This document shows, piece by piece, positions 41,650 to 52,840 of a DNA stretch of 64,000 nucleotides; position 1 is the stretch's first letter, and every line of letters begins with the position of its first letter. A program made the position numbers and the translations under genes. Source of the DNA: Arion vulgaris (lineage: Eukaryota > Mollusca > Gastropoda > Stylommatophora > Arionidae); assembly GCA_020796225.1 (NCBI GenBank), contig CM036756.1:63417644-63481643 (forward strand). The letters run 5' to 3'. The notes under the pieces were generated by a model that was given only the letters and a program-made list of their open reading frames with translations, was not told where the DNA came from and searched no databases.

Positions 41650-41917
41650 ACTTCTTCTTCTTCTTCTTTCATCTTCGAACGCTCCATAACCACCATTTGT
41701 TAACCACTTTGTGTGATTTATATGTAATCTGAGCTTAAGAGCGATTGCATGTTGTGTCAGTTATGCGCCTACAAGTAGGCTAGATCATCCGATTTCTGCA
41801 ATGCTTTTTTATTTACTAGGGTAGCTTCCCTAGGTCCTACATCACTCGCCTCTTTCGACATGCCTTGTAGGTTGCAGTGTACTATTCTTTGCTTCCCTTA
41901 CTGGCCAAGACACCATG
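41650..41917 (-). mobile_element. SINE-A copy
   Basis: All SINE-A blocks are present in minus orientation: TTCTTCTTCTTCTTC tail, GTTAACCACTTTGTGTGATT, CCTACAAGTAGGC, GGGTAGCTTCCCTAGGTCC, TTTCGACATGCCTTGTAGG. Confidence 0.92.
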
Positions 41918-42444
41918 CGAGTGGTATGGAGAATGAGAAACATTAATGTACATACACTTGTATTTTAGAAGATATTTCAGTGTAAAGTATACGAATACAT
42001 TATTATTTAAGTGATCTTAGCAGATCTTTTAGTGTCAAATATACGAAAAATATATTACTACTTAAGTGTATTCTATACTATTTTTTCTCTTATTATGTAG
42101 GACCAATTAAAGTTCATGTCCAAGCACTTAACTGTTTCTATTCTTGTTTCATTTTTATATGTTATATACTCTTATGTATTCATCTTTCTTTTATTTTCCT
42201 CTTGATATTATCATATGTTCGGTCTTGTCTAGCTGATATATAGTCCCATTTTCCAGCTGATTCCATTAAGGGATTGAACCGTTCTCATGGTTTCTTGTTT
42301 AATATCTCATACCACAACTATGTCATTTGTATGTAAATCAAGTAAGATAATTCATACATTTCATTAGTGAGGTATGCTAGGTGCATGAAAATCATTAAGA
42401 GTTATTGATTAGTAAAGATCATCGTTACAACATTCCGAACAGGT
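41918..42444. other. unassigned; about 55-bp duplication at 41962-42072
   Basis: AGATATTTCAGTGTAAAGTA TACGAATA and AGATCTTTTAGTGTCAAATA TACGAAAA are two diverged copies of one segment. Otherwise AT-rich. Confidence 0.45.
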
Positions 42445-42660
42445 CCACAAAGGGTCGGGTCTTCTCCCTAACAGCTTCTTTTTAAAAAGGGTCTAAACTC
42501 ATCGAACGATTGGCTTCATTACATCGGGTAATACCCAATGTGTCTCGACCTCTCTCCGCAAAAACAACACGTCACCTGCAGAGTATTGCACAAATCACAA
42601 TCTCCGTAGCTCCTACAACAACCCTTTGTGTTTCTTGGAAAATATATAATAACCTAGTAT
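42445..42660 (-). mobile_element. SINE-D core copy
   Basis: The minus strand reads GGAGCTACGGAGATTGTG, GCAATACTCTGCAGGTGACG, GTATTACCCGATGTAATGAA GCCAATC. The head is not visible. Confidence 0.8.
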
Positions 42661-43114
42661 ATACATAGTAGGACAAATACCATAATTTCTTTATCAGTGT
42701 ATAACGACTAATCACACTCGTACTGTTTTGATCAAATTTATCAAGCCTCTAATAAAGTGTTCATATCAGAAAGTTTTTAGTTTAACTATCATGTTCTTCA
42801 ATCTGTTTATCAATTGTCATTTATACGACTAGCTACTCTTCTGATAATGAAGGTGTCTTCACTATCTATTGATCGTTCTCTTTAGACTAGTGCTGTATTA
42901 GCCAAATGATCTGCTCCCGCAGGTCCTAGTACACAAATTAACGTTAAATGTGCCAATCGGCTTAGCTAAATATGTCAAGACATTTTTGCCTTTCTTTTTC
43001 TTTCTTTTGTCTTACTTTGGTTTTTTTTTTTTTGCCGCTAGGCATAGCAGATTTAACTGATCATCTGTTTCCAAGAAAGTACACGTCCGGTCACCAGACA
43101 TGCTGTAGCACTGT
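42661..43114. other. no recognised feature
   Basis: AT-rich with a T-run at 43020-43034. Nothing is supported. Confidence 0.3.
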
Positions 43115-43260
43115 GGAGTTTTAAGATGTCAGTAACTCCATCATTCATCTTTTTCCTGGTCTGCCCTTCCCCCGATCATTCCACTCTCAGGCCATACGCT
43201 CTTGCAACTAGTGCACACGGGCCCATTCTCACCAAGTGGCCAAACCATTTGAGTCTGTTT
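43115..43260 (-). mobile_element. NL-b related fragment
   Basis: The minus strand encodes KWFGHLVRMGPCALVARAYG then a broken GRPGK-like basic stretch. Confidence 0.7.
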
Positions 43261-43261
43261 T

Positions 43262-44059
43262 TTTTAAATTACCTTAGTCAGCTTGAATTTAGTATTGAAT
43301 ATGCATTGAGTCGCTCAGTATATATGAATATGTGAACTCATGTGTATTCAACCACTTCGGAGACATGGTTACCGCTTTGATCTCCATTGTCTGGCTGTTT
43401 GTATTCATAGCAAAGACCATGTTGTCCTCGACACTTATAAATATGGCTAATGCATTTAATAATATATTCAGGAACTTTCCGTCAAGATGGAGCGACATGT
43501 TGGAGGTGTATTTCGGTCGACCTCTTTCTGCAGTCAATGTTAGATTTCCTTGTGTGAACATTGTGTTATTCTAGTCTGATTGTCAAAGACTAGTGCACCG
43601 TATAACCACAGCCAACTCTAGACAACTAGGCCAGACAACTGACTGTGGAATCTCTGACCTAGATCAGAGAAGGGGGCTGGAAAATATAAATGTTTGATAA
43701 AACACTGTACGCTTTTGCAATTTTACTCAATTCTGTGAGTCTATGGTTATTTATTGGTGAAACATATTCATAATATTGATATTCCTTATTGGTAAACTTA
43801 ACTTTTTGCATAATATAACTTCAATTTAGCATTTTGTGTTGATTTTAAAATGAATTCGTCTATATACACCAATACTGAAATGCGAGGACACGTGGTGTAG
43901 TTGTGGTCTGATTTCCCATAATTCTTACATGAGTCCGAAGGCCCATACGTTTATAGTTAGCTCTGTTTTAACCCATCTAGGGAAATCTGATTATACTGCG
44001 ACAGACCCAGCCAACCAACTGTGAATTATAATGGGCTCATAAAAGAAATGAGTAAAGTT
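43262..44059. other. unassigned; overlapping small frames
   Basis: Frames of 80-90 codons exist on both strands at 43289-43574 with no motif. Neither has convincing splice signals. A weak box-A-like GTGGTGTAGTTGTGG lies at 43892. Confidence 0.3.
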
Positions 44060-45730
44060 TACGCACCAGTGCTAGACCATATTAAGAAACAACGAACCAA
44101 GTGGTTCGCCAATGTAACACGATTACCATCAAACAGTACATCACAATCAGCAGTACTATTCAGAAGCAATAGTTTCAAAGCAATGTAACACGATTACCAT
44201 CAAACAGTACATCACAATCAGCAGTACTATTCAGAAGCAATAGTTTCAAAGCAATGTAACACGATTACCATCAAACAGTACATCACAATCAGCAGTACTA
44301 TTCAGAAGCAATAGTTTCAAAGCAATGTAACACGATTACCATCAAACAGTACATCACAATCAGCAGTACTATTCAGAAGCAATAGCTTCAAAGCAATGTA
44401 ACACGATTACCATCAAACAGTACAGCACAATCAGCAGTACTATTCAGAAGCAATAGTTTCAAAGCAATGTAACACGATTACCATCATACAGTACAGCACA
44501 ATCAGCAGTACTATTCAGAAGCAATAGTTTCAAAGCAATGTAACACGATTACCATCAAACAGTACAGCACAATCAGCAGTACTATTCAGAAGCAATAGTT
44601 TCAAAGCAATGTAACACGATTACCATCAAACAGTACAGCACAATCAGCAGTACTATTCAGAAGCAATAGTTTCAAAGCAATGTAACACGATTACCATCAA
44701 ACAGTACAGCACAATCAGCAGTACTATTCAGAAGCAATAGTTTCAAAGCAATGTAACACGATTACCATCAAACAGTACAGCACAATCAGCAGTACTATTC
44801 AGAAGCAATAGTTTCAAAGCAATGTAACACGATTACCATCAAACAGTACAGCACAATCAGCAGTACTATTCAGAAGCAATAGTTTCAAAGCAATGTAACA
44901 CGATTACCATCAAACAGTACAGCACAATCAGCAGTACTATTCAGAAGCAATAGTTTCAAAGCAATGTAACACGATTACCATCAAACAGTACAGCACAATC
45001 AGCAGTACTATTCAGAAGCAATAGTTTCAAAGCAATGTAACACGATTACCATCAAACAGTACAGCACAATCAGCAGTACTATTCAGAAGCAATAGTTTCA
45101 AAGCAATGTAACACGATTACCATCAAACAGTACAGCACAATCAGCAGTACTATTCAGAAGCAATAGTTTCAAAGCAATGTAACACGATTACCATCAAACA
45201 GTACAGCACAATCAGCAGTACTATTCAGAAGCAATAGTTTCAAAGCAATGTAACACGATTACCATCAAACAGTACAGCACAATCAGCAGTACTATTCAGA
45301 AGCAATAGTTTCAAAGCAATGTAACACGATTACCATCAAACAGTACAGCACAATCAGCAGTACTATTCAGAGTTAGTCGATTTCCAAACAATGTAACACG
45401 TTATTACTCATCAAACAACAGCAAATCAGCAGTACTATTCCAGAAGACAATAGTCAAAGCAATATAACGGGATACCATACAAAAATGTAAGCACAATCAG
45501 CAGTACTATTCAGAAGCAATAGTTTCAAAGCAATGTAACACGATTACCATCAAACAGTACAGCACAATCAGCAGTACTATTCAGAAGCAATAGTTTCAAA
45601 GCTAAAGGTCGACCGCGCAAATGAGGGAACACAGAAATATCAGAAGCGATAGAAAACACTATACACGAGACGCACTAGAGGGTAATTGCCATAACAATTC
45701 GCATACCCGAAAAGCTGAAAGGTACAACAG
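44060..45730 (+). mobile_element. NL-b-like element with 71-bp array inside its coding region
   Basis: Left flank and first unit read KKQRTKWFANVTRLPSNST. The last unit and right flank read LFRSNSFKAKGRPRK then a stop. The joined order KWF..V.RLPSNST...SNSFKAKGRPRK parallels NL-b KWFGHLIRMHPNST...GKKARGRPRKRW, so the array is an internal amplification. Confidence 0.85.
44110..45602. repeat. 71-bp x 21 array
   Basis: Unit CAATGTAACACGATTACCAT CAAACAGTACAGCACAATCA GCAGTACTATTCAGAAGCAA TAGTTTCAAAG. The first four units read ACATCAC and later ones ACAGCAC, giving an ordered variant. Units at 45367-45490 are full of small indels. 71 is not a multiple of three, so no long frame results. Confidence 0.98.
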
Positions 45731-45827
45731 GAATAGATACAAGAAAAGACAAATCCAGTAAGTGTTTCCGTGTAGTAAACTATAACTGAATGACAGAATC
45801 AAGAATCGATGATATTTGATGTGTAAT

Positions 45828-46181
45828 CTATGAGATCTATGGTTTTACAGAAGAATCCTGAAAATTCCATGGACAGCGAAGAAAACAAATGAGGAGGTTT
45901 TAAGTCAGGCCTGCACACAAAGAAATCTTATCAAAAGAATAAAAATCCGACAATCAAGGCTTTAAGGGCATATAATGCGAAGAGAAGGTTTAGAACATTT
46001 GGTAACAACAGGTAAAATTCAGGGAAGGAGAGATCGCGGAAGACAGAGAGAGAAGATGGTGGATGGCCTGACATCATGGTTCGGCACAAGTTCGACGTGA
46101 GAACTGATTACATGCACCAAGCAGAGAAAGTTGTGAAGAGACATGATCGCCGGCAGGCATGGCACTTGATTGATTGATTGA
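45828..46181 (+). mobile_element. NL-d 3' end
   Basis: The plus strand encodes WFYRRILKIPWTAKKTNEEV, then MRREGLEHLVTTGKIQGRRD and RGRQREKMVDGLTSWFG. The tail is TTGATTGATTGATTG. It is 5'-truncated with stops. Confidence 0.88.
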
Positions 46182-46184
46182 ATC

Positions 46185-46620
46185 TACGAGAGAACATCAT
46201 CATCATCATCAAATAGCTTGTCCTGAGCAGAACTTTGCAACATTAACATTCCTTTGGAATATCTCTCTCATAAGCCAGATGACCTGCCTTTGCAACCGTT
46301 ATGTTCAAACTATCAGTGACATCCTGAATCCATCTTCTCCGTGGTTTTTCTCTTCTTCTCTTTACCGAGATGCCTCTTTCCATAACGGTCTTCTCCAGCA
46401 CTTCATGTCTTTTTATATGTCCAAAATATTTTAATGTTTTCATTCTTATTTGTAGCATTAGCCGGTTTTCTTTGATTTTGATTTCTTTATGGATAGATCT
46501 ATTTGTTCTCTTCTTTGTCCATGATATACGGATCACTCTTCTGTAACATTTATATTCTAAAGCAGATATATGTTTTTTCACTGCCTTGTTAAATATCCAT
46601 GCTTCGCACCCTTGAGACAA
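46185..46620 (-). mobile_element. NL-e 3' end
   Basis: A 125-codon minus frame (46243-46620): MSQGCEAWIFNKAVKKHISA, YKCYRRVIRISWTKKRTNRS, TLKYFGHIKRHEVLEKTVME, REKPRRRWIQDVTDSLN. The tail is CAT/GAT repeats at 46196. It faces the NL-d copy tail to tail. Confidence 0.92.
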
Positions 46621-46809
46621 GATGCACTGAACAATTAATTAGAATGAACGTAATCAAACACGCACACGTAGTGGTCATAATATCTCCGCTTTCTGGATGT
46701 GTCAACGTCAGAGCACGTACACGATATCAGATGTTGCAACTAATAGTCTTATTTCATTTGCAATATCAGATGTCAAGTGATTAATATTTTTATTCTACTT
46801 AGAATATCA

Positions 46810-47375
46810 GAGGAGAGCTATAACGATGGAAACATTGTTCATGACATGGTTAGACCATTCCAGCCACGTCCATGGAGAGTGGTTAGACAAAATGTGGCCT
46901 TCTGGTCCTCCAGGTTGAGAGTTGATGGAATCTAAATTACAAGCACTTCCTAAGTAGGAGTAAGGTTTATCTGAATAACAAGAAACACTGGTGTTAAGGA
47001 AATCAACCTTCAGGCAAAAAGTCGACAGAGCAGACATATTAAAACGATATGACTTCGCCTGAAATCATCACTGGTGAACGATTAAAAAACAGAAAAAGAA
47101 TCACGACATTTCGCATAGTTTAGAGAAAGAAAATAACAAATTGAATGATCCATGTAAAATGTACACAGTTACAGAAACCAAAATAAAACAGAAAAAATAA
47201 TCACGACATCGCGCATAGTTTAGAGAAAGAAAATAACGAATTGAATGATCCATGTAAAATGTACACAGTTACAGAAACAAAAATAAAACAGAATAAAGAA
47301 TCACGACATCTCGCATAGTTTAGAGAAAGAAATGAATGATCCATGTAAAATGTACACAGTTACAGAAACAAAAAA
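46810..47375 (+). mobile_element. SINE-F with triplicated 3' part
   Basis: Shares TCTAAATTACAAGCACTTCC, AAGTAGGAGTAAG, CACTGGTGTTAAGGAAATCA, GGTGAACGATTAAAAA and CGCATAGTTTAGAG with 52.1-52.3 kb. The 3' part is repeated three times. Confidence 0.75.
47083..47375. repeat. 100-bp x 3
   Basis: TCACGACAT occurs at 47101, 47201 and 47301. Each unit carries CGCATAGTTTAGAGAAAGAA and ATGATCCATGTAAAATGTAC. The third unit lacks about 15 bp. Confidence 0.95.
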
Positions 47376-47696
47376 CAAGTTGCTCAACAAAATTAACTTG
47401 AGTAAACAGATCACACAGCATAATGACGCAGATCAGGAAGAAAAACATTCATTAGATCGGGCATATCCTGCGAAAGACACATTTGAATATTCCTAGACAA
47501 GCACTACAGCGGAACCCACATGTGAAACGGATGAGACCTCCGAAATAGGCTTGATTGTGTCTTCTTGAGGAACTAATGAATGCTGGACTATACAAGAAGA
47601 TTTAAAGAAAATGGTCAGAGACTGAGAAAAGTCAGTAACAACTGTTGAAGACATAACATCACAGAGACATCAGAGGTACATAATACAGTATATCTA
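47376..47696. other. unassigned, partly open plus frame
   Basis: A plus frame reads roughly 40 codons (LLNKINLSKQITQHNDADQE and on) before a stop at 47496. No family or splice bounds were recognised. Confidence 0.3.
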
Positions 47697-48130
47697 TTCA
47701 TCATCATCAAGTTGTTTGTCCCTTTCGGAACTTGGCTCCGATGACAGCAGTCCTGAAAACTCTATTCCGTGCAAGTTGACCGGCGTCAGCAGAAGTCATT
47801 CTTAGATTGTCAATGACATCTAGCACCCATCGTCTTCTAAGCTTTCCTCTAATTATTTTTTCAAGCACAAATCCCTGCAAAATTATCTTCTTATGCACTC
47901 ATGTCGTTTGATGTGTCCGAAATATTTAATTTTTCTTGTTTTTAAGTTCTTTAATAGACAACTCTCTTTAATATCAAGCTCTCGAAGAACAGAAGCATTT
48001 GTTCTTTTTTTTTTGTTCATGATATTCTAAATACTCGTCTGAAGCATTTGCATTGAATGACATAAATTATCATCTCCGCCGCTTTGTCAATGGTCCATGT
48101 TTCACAACCATATGTCACGAAGGCTATATC
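47697..48130 (-). mobile_element. NL-e group 3' end
   Basis: A 63-codon minus frame (47707-47898): MHKKIILQGFVLEKIIRGKL, RRRWVLDVIDNLRMTSADAG. The tail is CATCATCA at 47700. Upstream remnants extend to about 48120. Confidence 0.85.
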
Positions 48131-48755
48131 TATTACTATTACAATTTTTCAACAAAAGTAAGACTTTCAAAACACCAATACAAATCTGGTAAAATTAATA
48201 TTAAATGGAAGCTGAATGAATGAGACACACTATATATTTATATGCAATTAAATATGGTAACATATAGAATATCACCCAACAGAACTTAGATTAAATTATC
48301 AAAAGTAAGGTTTAACGCGGACCTTACTTCATGCAACATTTTATTTGCAGAACCTTGCTTTAATCATCGACTTCATGAAAGGCTATCGATCTCTAGCCTT
48401 TTCTTCAGTTAGACGAAGAAACTTCCTTCACCAGTTCAAGATTCCTTAATGTCCTATTGTTACCGTCGCCTTATTCTCCCCCTGCCTCGTTTCCCAGAAA
48501 CCACCCCCTTCCTTATTGCTCATTGTAAACAACTGTGACGCACCACCATATTCCAGTTTCCTATACACGATATTTTTTTATGAGCATACGTTCCCCTGTG
48601 TTCAGATCTTGTGAAATCTCTATATTTTCCAGTTTCTTTGCCAACTAAAAAAAACAATTTTCTTCTTAAATGCGTGTGCAATGGTTTATAATTTACATTT
48701 TTATGTTGACACAGGAAATATGCATGTCCTCAGAAGTTATATTTCCAGATCTAAA

Positions 48756-48756
<1 letters not shown>
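48131..48756. other. no recognised feature
   Basis: AT-rich unique sequence. Confidence 0.3.

Positions 48757-48811
<55 letters not shown>
48757..48811. repeat. (AT)n microsatellite
   Basis: About 27 AT units with one TTA break. Confidence 0.97.
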
Positions 48812-48814
<3 letters not shown>

Positions 48815-49026
48815 TTACCACTCTGTGTGATTTGTATGTGATCTGAGCCTAAGAGCGATTGTACGTTGTGCCAGCTATGCACCTACAAGTAGGTCAGCAC
48901 ATCCGATTTCTGCTACGCTTTTTATTAACTAGGTTAGCTTCCCTAGGTCCCACATCAGTCGCCTCTTACAACATACATTGTAGGTCGCAGTGGTACTATT
49001 TTTGCTTCCTGTGCGGACCCCAGAAA
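48812..49026 (-). mobile_element. SINE-A, tail-less copy
   Basis: Minus SINE-A from CACTCTGTGTGATTTGTATG to GCAGTGGTACTA. The (GAA)n end is replaced by the AT run. Confidence 0.88.
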
Positions 49027-49184
49027 GTGGTAACATATAAAGAGAGTAAGTATTAATGAGAAATGTTAATATTTAATCAATGTTAGTAGGAGGCGTTAGT
49101 TACTGATTTCAAAATTGTGGCATATCCCTTAGAGAACTTAGTTATCAACCACAGTAAAAGAGTCGTCCATGTTAAAGGCACCAC

Positions 49185-49355
49185 TTGCACGTTCAGTTGT
49201 TTGTCATTGTCTTCTGAACGGTGATGTCTATATTTATAGTTCGTAAAAATCCACGGGAATGAATTTACTTCCAAATTGTCCGCCGTGGAATTTAAACCAG
49301 GTACGCTTGGTTTGTGATCGAGCTCACTTCCGGTTAAGCTACGAACGTCCATGTA
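49185..49355 (-). mobile_element. SINE-H variant with a different tRNA head
   Basis: The minus strand reads TCGTAGCTTAACCGGAAGTG AGCTCG, box B TGGTTTAAATTCCACGG, CCGTGGATTTTTACGAAC, CCGTTCAGAAGACAATGACA AAC. The body is SINE-H but the head differs from the other three. Confidence 0.7.
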
Positions 49356-49438
49356 ATTAACATGAACGAGATAAAAAAAAAACGCAATAAATTGCAACTA
49401 TTCGGGTTTTTTTTAGTTATTTATTTATCACGTCCCTC

Positions 49439-50060
49439 AATTAATAATAACAATACCGCTCTATCCTGGGCAACTTGCTCAATCTCCTCCATGGAACTTG
49501 CCTCTCCCAGCAAAGTTCGTTTCAGGATCTCCTTACGTCGTCCTCTCTTTCTTGAACCCTTTGCATCCCACTACAATGCCTGCTTTGATATTCGTTGATC
49601 CTTTCTTCTCAAGGTGTGTTCAACATATCTCCATCTTCTCTTTCTTATAACAGTTGTCACTAGTGGTTGACCAGACATGTCTCTGATTTCATCACTTCTC
49701 CTGAATTCGTTCCATTTTATATTCATTATTTTTCACAATCTATTTTCAAATGCATTTAACTTGCTTTCTATATCGTTAGTCATTTTCCAACTCTCGCTGG
49801 CATATGCTAGGATTGAAACAACATTTGAATTAAAAATTCGTATTTTAGTTTAAATACTATATAATTTGCAGTTCCATATTTTATTTAGACTTTTAAAAGC
49901 TGATGTTGCTTTGACAATTCGTATCATATTTTCTTTTTTAACATTTCTGTGCAATCAAAATTGCTACCTAAATAGGTGAACTGCTCTGTTATTTTATCAT
50001 TTTAGATTCCAGGGTGATATCTGCATTACGTGTCATATGTGTCTTCATTAATTAATAATA
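49439..50060 (-). mobile_element. NL-c 5'-truncated copy with 11-bp TSD
   Basis: AATTAATAATA at 49439-49449 and 50050-50060 flank about 600 bp co-linear with 5.34-5.95 kb (CCATGGAACTTGCC, CTTTGCATCCCAC, CTTATAACAGTTGTCACTAG, CAAAATTGCTACCTAAATAG). It ends upstream before the FADD box. Confidence 0.92.
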
Positions 50061-50084
50061 GTTTCATTATAATCAAGAGACCTG

Positions 50085-50345
50085 CCGATATCCTTAGGCG
50101 GTCATGATTTGTCATCTCACACGATCACCACAGTTTCTTATTAGTTCTGTGTTCTTGTCTTGACCGTGCTATGGAGTCATACATCCAAGTCTTTATCAAT
50201 GTGCCTTCACATTGCTCTTGTCTCCACAGTGCTATGGAGTCATCCATCCAAGTCTTTATCAATGTGCCTTCACATTGTTCTTGTCTCGACAGTGCTATGG
50301 AGTCATACATCCAAGTCTTTATCAATGTGCCTTCACATTGCTCTT
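50085..50345 (-). mobile_element. NL-d related 3' end with 63-bp triplication
   Basis: The minus strand contains three units encoding CEGTLIKTWMDDSIALWRQE and then TELIRNCGDRVRWQIMTA, parallel to NL-d SELIGNNNDRDLWRSMIA. The units (GCTATGGAGTC at 50168, 50231, 50294) are 21 codons, so the frame is kept. Confidence 0.75.
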
Positions 50346-50419
50346 TTCACCAAGTTTGCAGTTCCATAAGTTTCAGTTTTATTTTTGTTACACTATAGCT
50401 CCAAAAATAATAACTGTCT

Positions 50420-50721
50420 ACATCTAGTTTGATAACTGCGGTAGCGTAGTTATTAGTGAACTCGCTTCTCAAGGCTGGTGGTCCGGGTTCAGCTCCGCAG
50501 TGGGGTGGAATTTTCCGACCGCGACAGCTCTCAGGTCGACCCAGCCTCAACTGGGTACCAGACATGCTCTGGGAAAGTAAAGGTGGCCGGTGTGATGCTG
50601 ACCACATCATCCATCGTGTGCCGACGGTCAATGAACAATACAGGCATAACACTGTATTGCCCTATATACCCCAAGGTATGAAAGGGTTCCTTTACTTTAC
50701 TTTTTTACTTACATCTAGTTT
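50420..50721 (+). mobile_element. SINE-G full copy with 11-bp TSD
   Basis: ACATCTAGTTT at 50420-50430 and 50711-50721 bound a 280-bp SINE-G. The head is GTAGCGTAGTTATTAGTGAA CTCGCTTC, box B GGGTTCAGCTCCG. The body is nearly identical to 16.74-17.02 kb. Confidence 0.95.
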
Positions 50722-50759
50722 CTGTAATCACTTTTCAGTTTTCATTAAAGTTTAATGAA

Positions 50760-50905
50760 AGATGACGTTTTTCTGTCCATCAATGACATTGTTTACATTT
50801 TTCTCAGAAACCACATCTCCACTGTCATTAGATGTTTCACAGCTTGTCTGCTATTGTCCATGTTTCACATGTATACAGTAGCATTGTTCTATGTAACACT
50901 GCAAC
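50760..50905 (-). mobile_element. NL-e group fragment
   Basis: The minus strand encodes YMWNMDNSRQAVKHLMTVEM WFLRKM. This resembles the (C)EMW(F/C)xRRM region. Confidence 0.7.
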
Positions 50906-50947
50906 ACTCCATTTATTTTTCACTGCATTTTCTTTTTATTGATGAGG

Positions 50948-51175
50948 ATGGGGCGTCTGGTTGAATGGATTAGAACGTGGCTCCCATGCTGGATACCCGG
51001 ATTCAATCCACGGTAATTTCAATGAGTTTTTTCTGTCGAGGGCATAAAGAAAACATCCTAACCTGAACAAGTTTAGCAGCGACATCACTAACCATGCAGT
51101 CATTAAATTTCACAGGCTCGTGTCACTTCTGGCCTACACTGCCTCAAAAGCAGTATTACAAACAGTAACGAGTTT
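50948..51175 (+). mobile_element. SINE-J, single copy
   Basis: The tRNA-like head GGCGTCTGGTTGAATGGATT and box B GGATTCAATCCACGG are followed by a body (AAGAAAACATCCTAACCTGA) not seen elsewhere here. End unclear. Confidence 0.55.
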
Positions 51176-51591
51176 TTTTTTTTTTAATTTCGTTTTCTTT
51201 ATTGATGACGATGTTCTTTTTCATATTGTTTGGGTGTCGTTTGAGGTTCTCTTTCTTCCCTAGCATACATTCAATTGTGTTTTTTTTTGGTGCTATTATT
51301 TTATATTCATATCATCGCTATGCGTCATTTTCTCATTGATTTGTGGTCCGTATGTTAATTTGATTGGATTATTTTCTCATGTTTTTGTGTGCAGGATAAC
51401 TTCATGTTGGGCCAAATCTCCAATCTTTATATGTTGCTGTCCTTTATACAACTGTCATGCTTCGTGTTCTATTTTTATTGTGCCATTATTAATGATCAAG
51501 TTTTAGGACCAGATAATATCATGTTGAAGGATATTTAGAAAGAAGGGATTAGGAAAATATTAAATTAGGAAATGATAGGTGAAGCAGAGTT
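51176..51591. other. no recognised feature
   Basis: T-rich and AT-rich sequence. Confidence 0.3.
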
Positions 51592-51838
51592 GAAAGGTTT
51601 TTTTCAAGCCAAAGGATTTACTTCATTGCATCGGGTCTTACCACATAGGGTTAGATCCTTCTCCGCAGAGATGGCACGTCACCTGTTGAGAGTATTACAC
51701 AAAGCACGAACTCCGTAGCATCCTAGGGATCTCTGCAAAAATGCACTAGTGAGCAGAAAATAGGGTCGGATTCGAACCCAACTTTCGGATCGCAAGGCAA
51801 GGGATTAACCACTATGCCACATAGATCCCCAATCACAG
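51592..51838 (-). mobile_element. SINE-D full copy
   Basis: The minus strand starts GATCTATGTGGCATAGTGGT TAATCCC (box A TGGCATAGTGG) and box B GGGTTCGAATCC, then CTAGGATGCTACGGAGTTC, GTGCTTTGTGTAATACTCTC, CCGATGCAATGAAGTAAATC. It has the clearest tRNA-derived head in the window. Confidence 0.92.
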
Positions 51839-51954
51839 GATTGTTCTGTTATATGAACGATTACAGGCAAAGCAGAGGAAACAATACACATTTAGACTTA
51901 CGCTGAATAGATTGTAAGACAGTTTCACGCTCCGTCATTAAAAACACAAGTGGT

Positions 51955-52340
51955 TGCTGATAGCGTGTTTGATAACTCGCTGAGCTAGAGACCAAGTACC
52001 ATGGAAATGTTGGGGTTCAAGACCAGCATGAGTCAAACACTCTCCGTGTGCACACTGTATACAGTTGTACTACAAGAAACCTTGATCCTTTACTTTGGAA
52101 TCTTAATTACAATTACTTCTGAAGTAGGAGTAAAACTCGCCTGAATGGTGAGGGACACTAATGTTAAGGAAAACAAACATGAAAGCAAAAAGCAGACAGA
52201 GGAGTCATATAAGCTCGATGACTCTGTCTGAATTCCTAGAGGTTGAACGATTAAAAATAAAACCAGAAAAAATGGCGAAATAACAGGCATAGTTTAGAGC
52301 GAGAAGCGTGCGTATCTTCCACGCCACAAAGATCAACAAC
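51955..52340 (+). mobile_element. SINE-F copy
   Basis: A head-like GATAGCGTGTTTGATAACTC and B-box-like GGGGTTCAAGACC are followed by TTACTTCTGAAGTAGGAGTA, CTAATGTTAAGGAAAACAAA and GCATAGTTTAGAG. The last 40 bp (52300-52340) look like a SINE-E head in minus orientation. Confidence 0.7.
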
Positions 52341-52394
52341 AGGCAACACTTGAACGCGCTTTTGTGTGACATAGATATATTGAAACACTATCTA

Positions 52395-52840
52395 ACAATT
52401 GGTTAAGTCATTGGACTGTGGTACTTAAGGTTGTGAGTTTGAATCCTGACCGAGACAAGTGTGCAATTTTTTCAGGAAATCCCTGGTCCTTTCACTGCTA
52501 CATATTCTGCGAAGACAGATAAATAAATAGCTACTCTTTGTTTCTAGGTCGCAAACGTGAATGTACGCCTATAGCAGTGAAGTAGAAATGTGTAAAGCGT
52601 GTTAACACGTCTTTAACCCACAGAGAAGATATAATAACATATGTGTTAATGCGTCTTTAGCAGTGAATGGGAAAACGTCTATACACGTCCATAGCAGCTA
52701 AAGCGCTAGGATTGTTGCCGGAACTAGGTAGTTCGTACTTTGAGCAATGCTCTTGGCAGATGGCATGCAATTTCTGCCGACAGGGATGGAGCCATATGGG
52801 GAAACTTGGTGCAATGAAGTCAATCCTTCGCACCTTTTGG
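52395..52840 (+). mobile_element. SINE-D split by MITE
   Basis: The head TTGGTTAAGTCATTGGACTG and box B GAGTTTGAATCCTGACC are followed by AGGAAATCCCTGG. After the 52487-52705 insertion it resumes CTAGGATTGTTGCCGG, TGAGCAATGCTCTTGGCAGA, GGTGCAATGAAGTCAATCC. Confidence 0.92.
52483..52709. mobile_element. MITE with CCTTT ends, copy 2, inside SINE-D
   Basis: The 219-bp element 52487-52705 has ends TCCTTTCACTGCTA and TAGCAGCTAAAGCG. Flanks CTGG and CTAG suggest a CTAG duplication with one change. The interior matches 32.16-32.38 kb (CTACTCTTTGTTTCTAGGTC, GTGTTAACACGTCTTTAACC, GGGAAAACGT). Confidence 0.85.

Noticed and set aside
51770..51838. Functional tRNA gene
   Set aside because: Good A and B boxes but no complementary acceptor stem, and the sequence continues into the SINE-D core. 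The same holds for the other tRNA-like heads.
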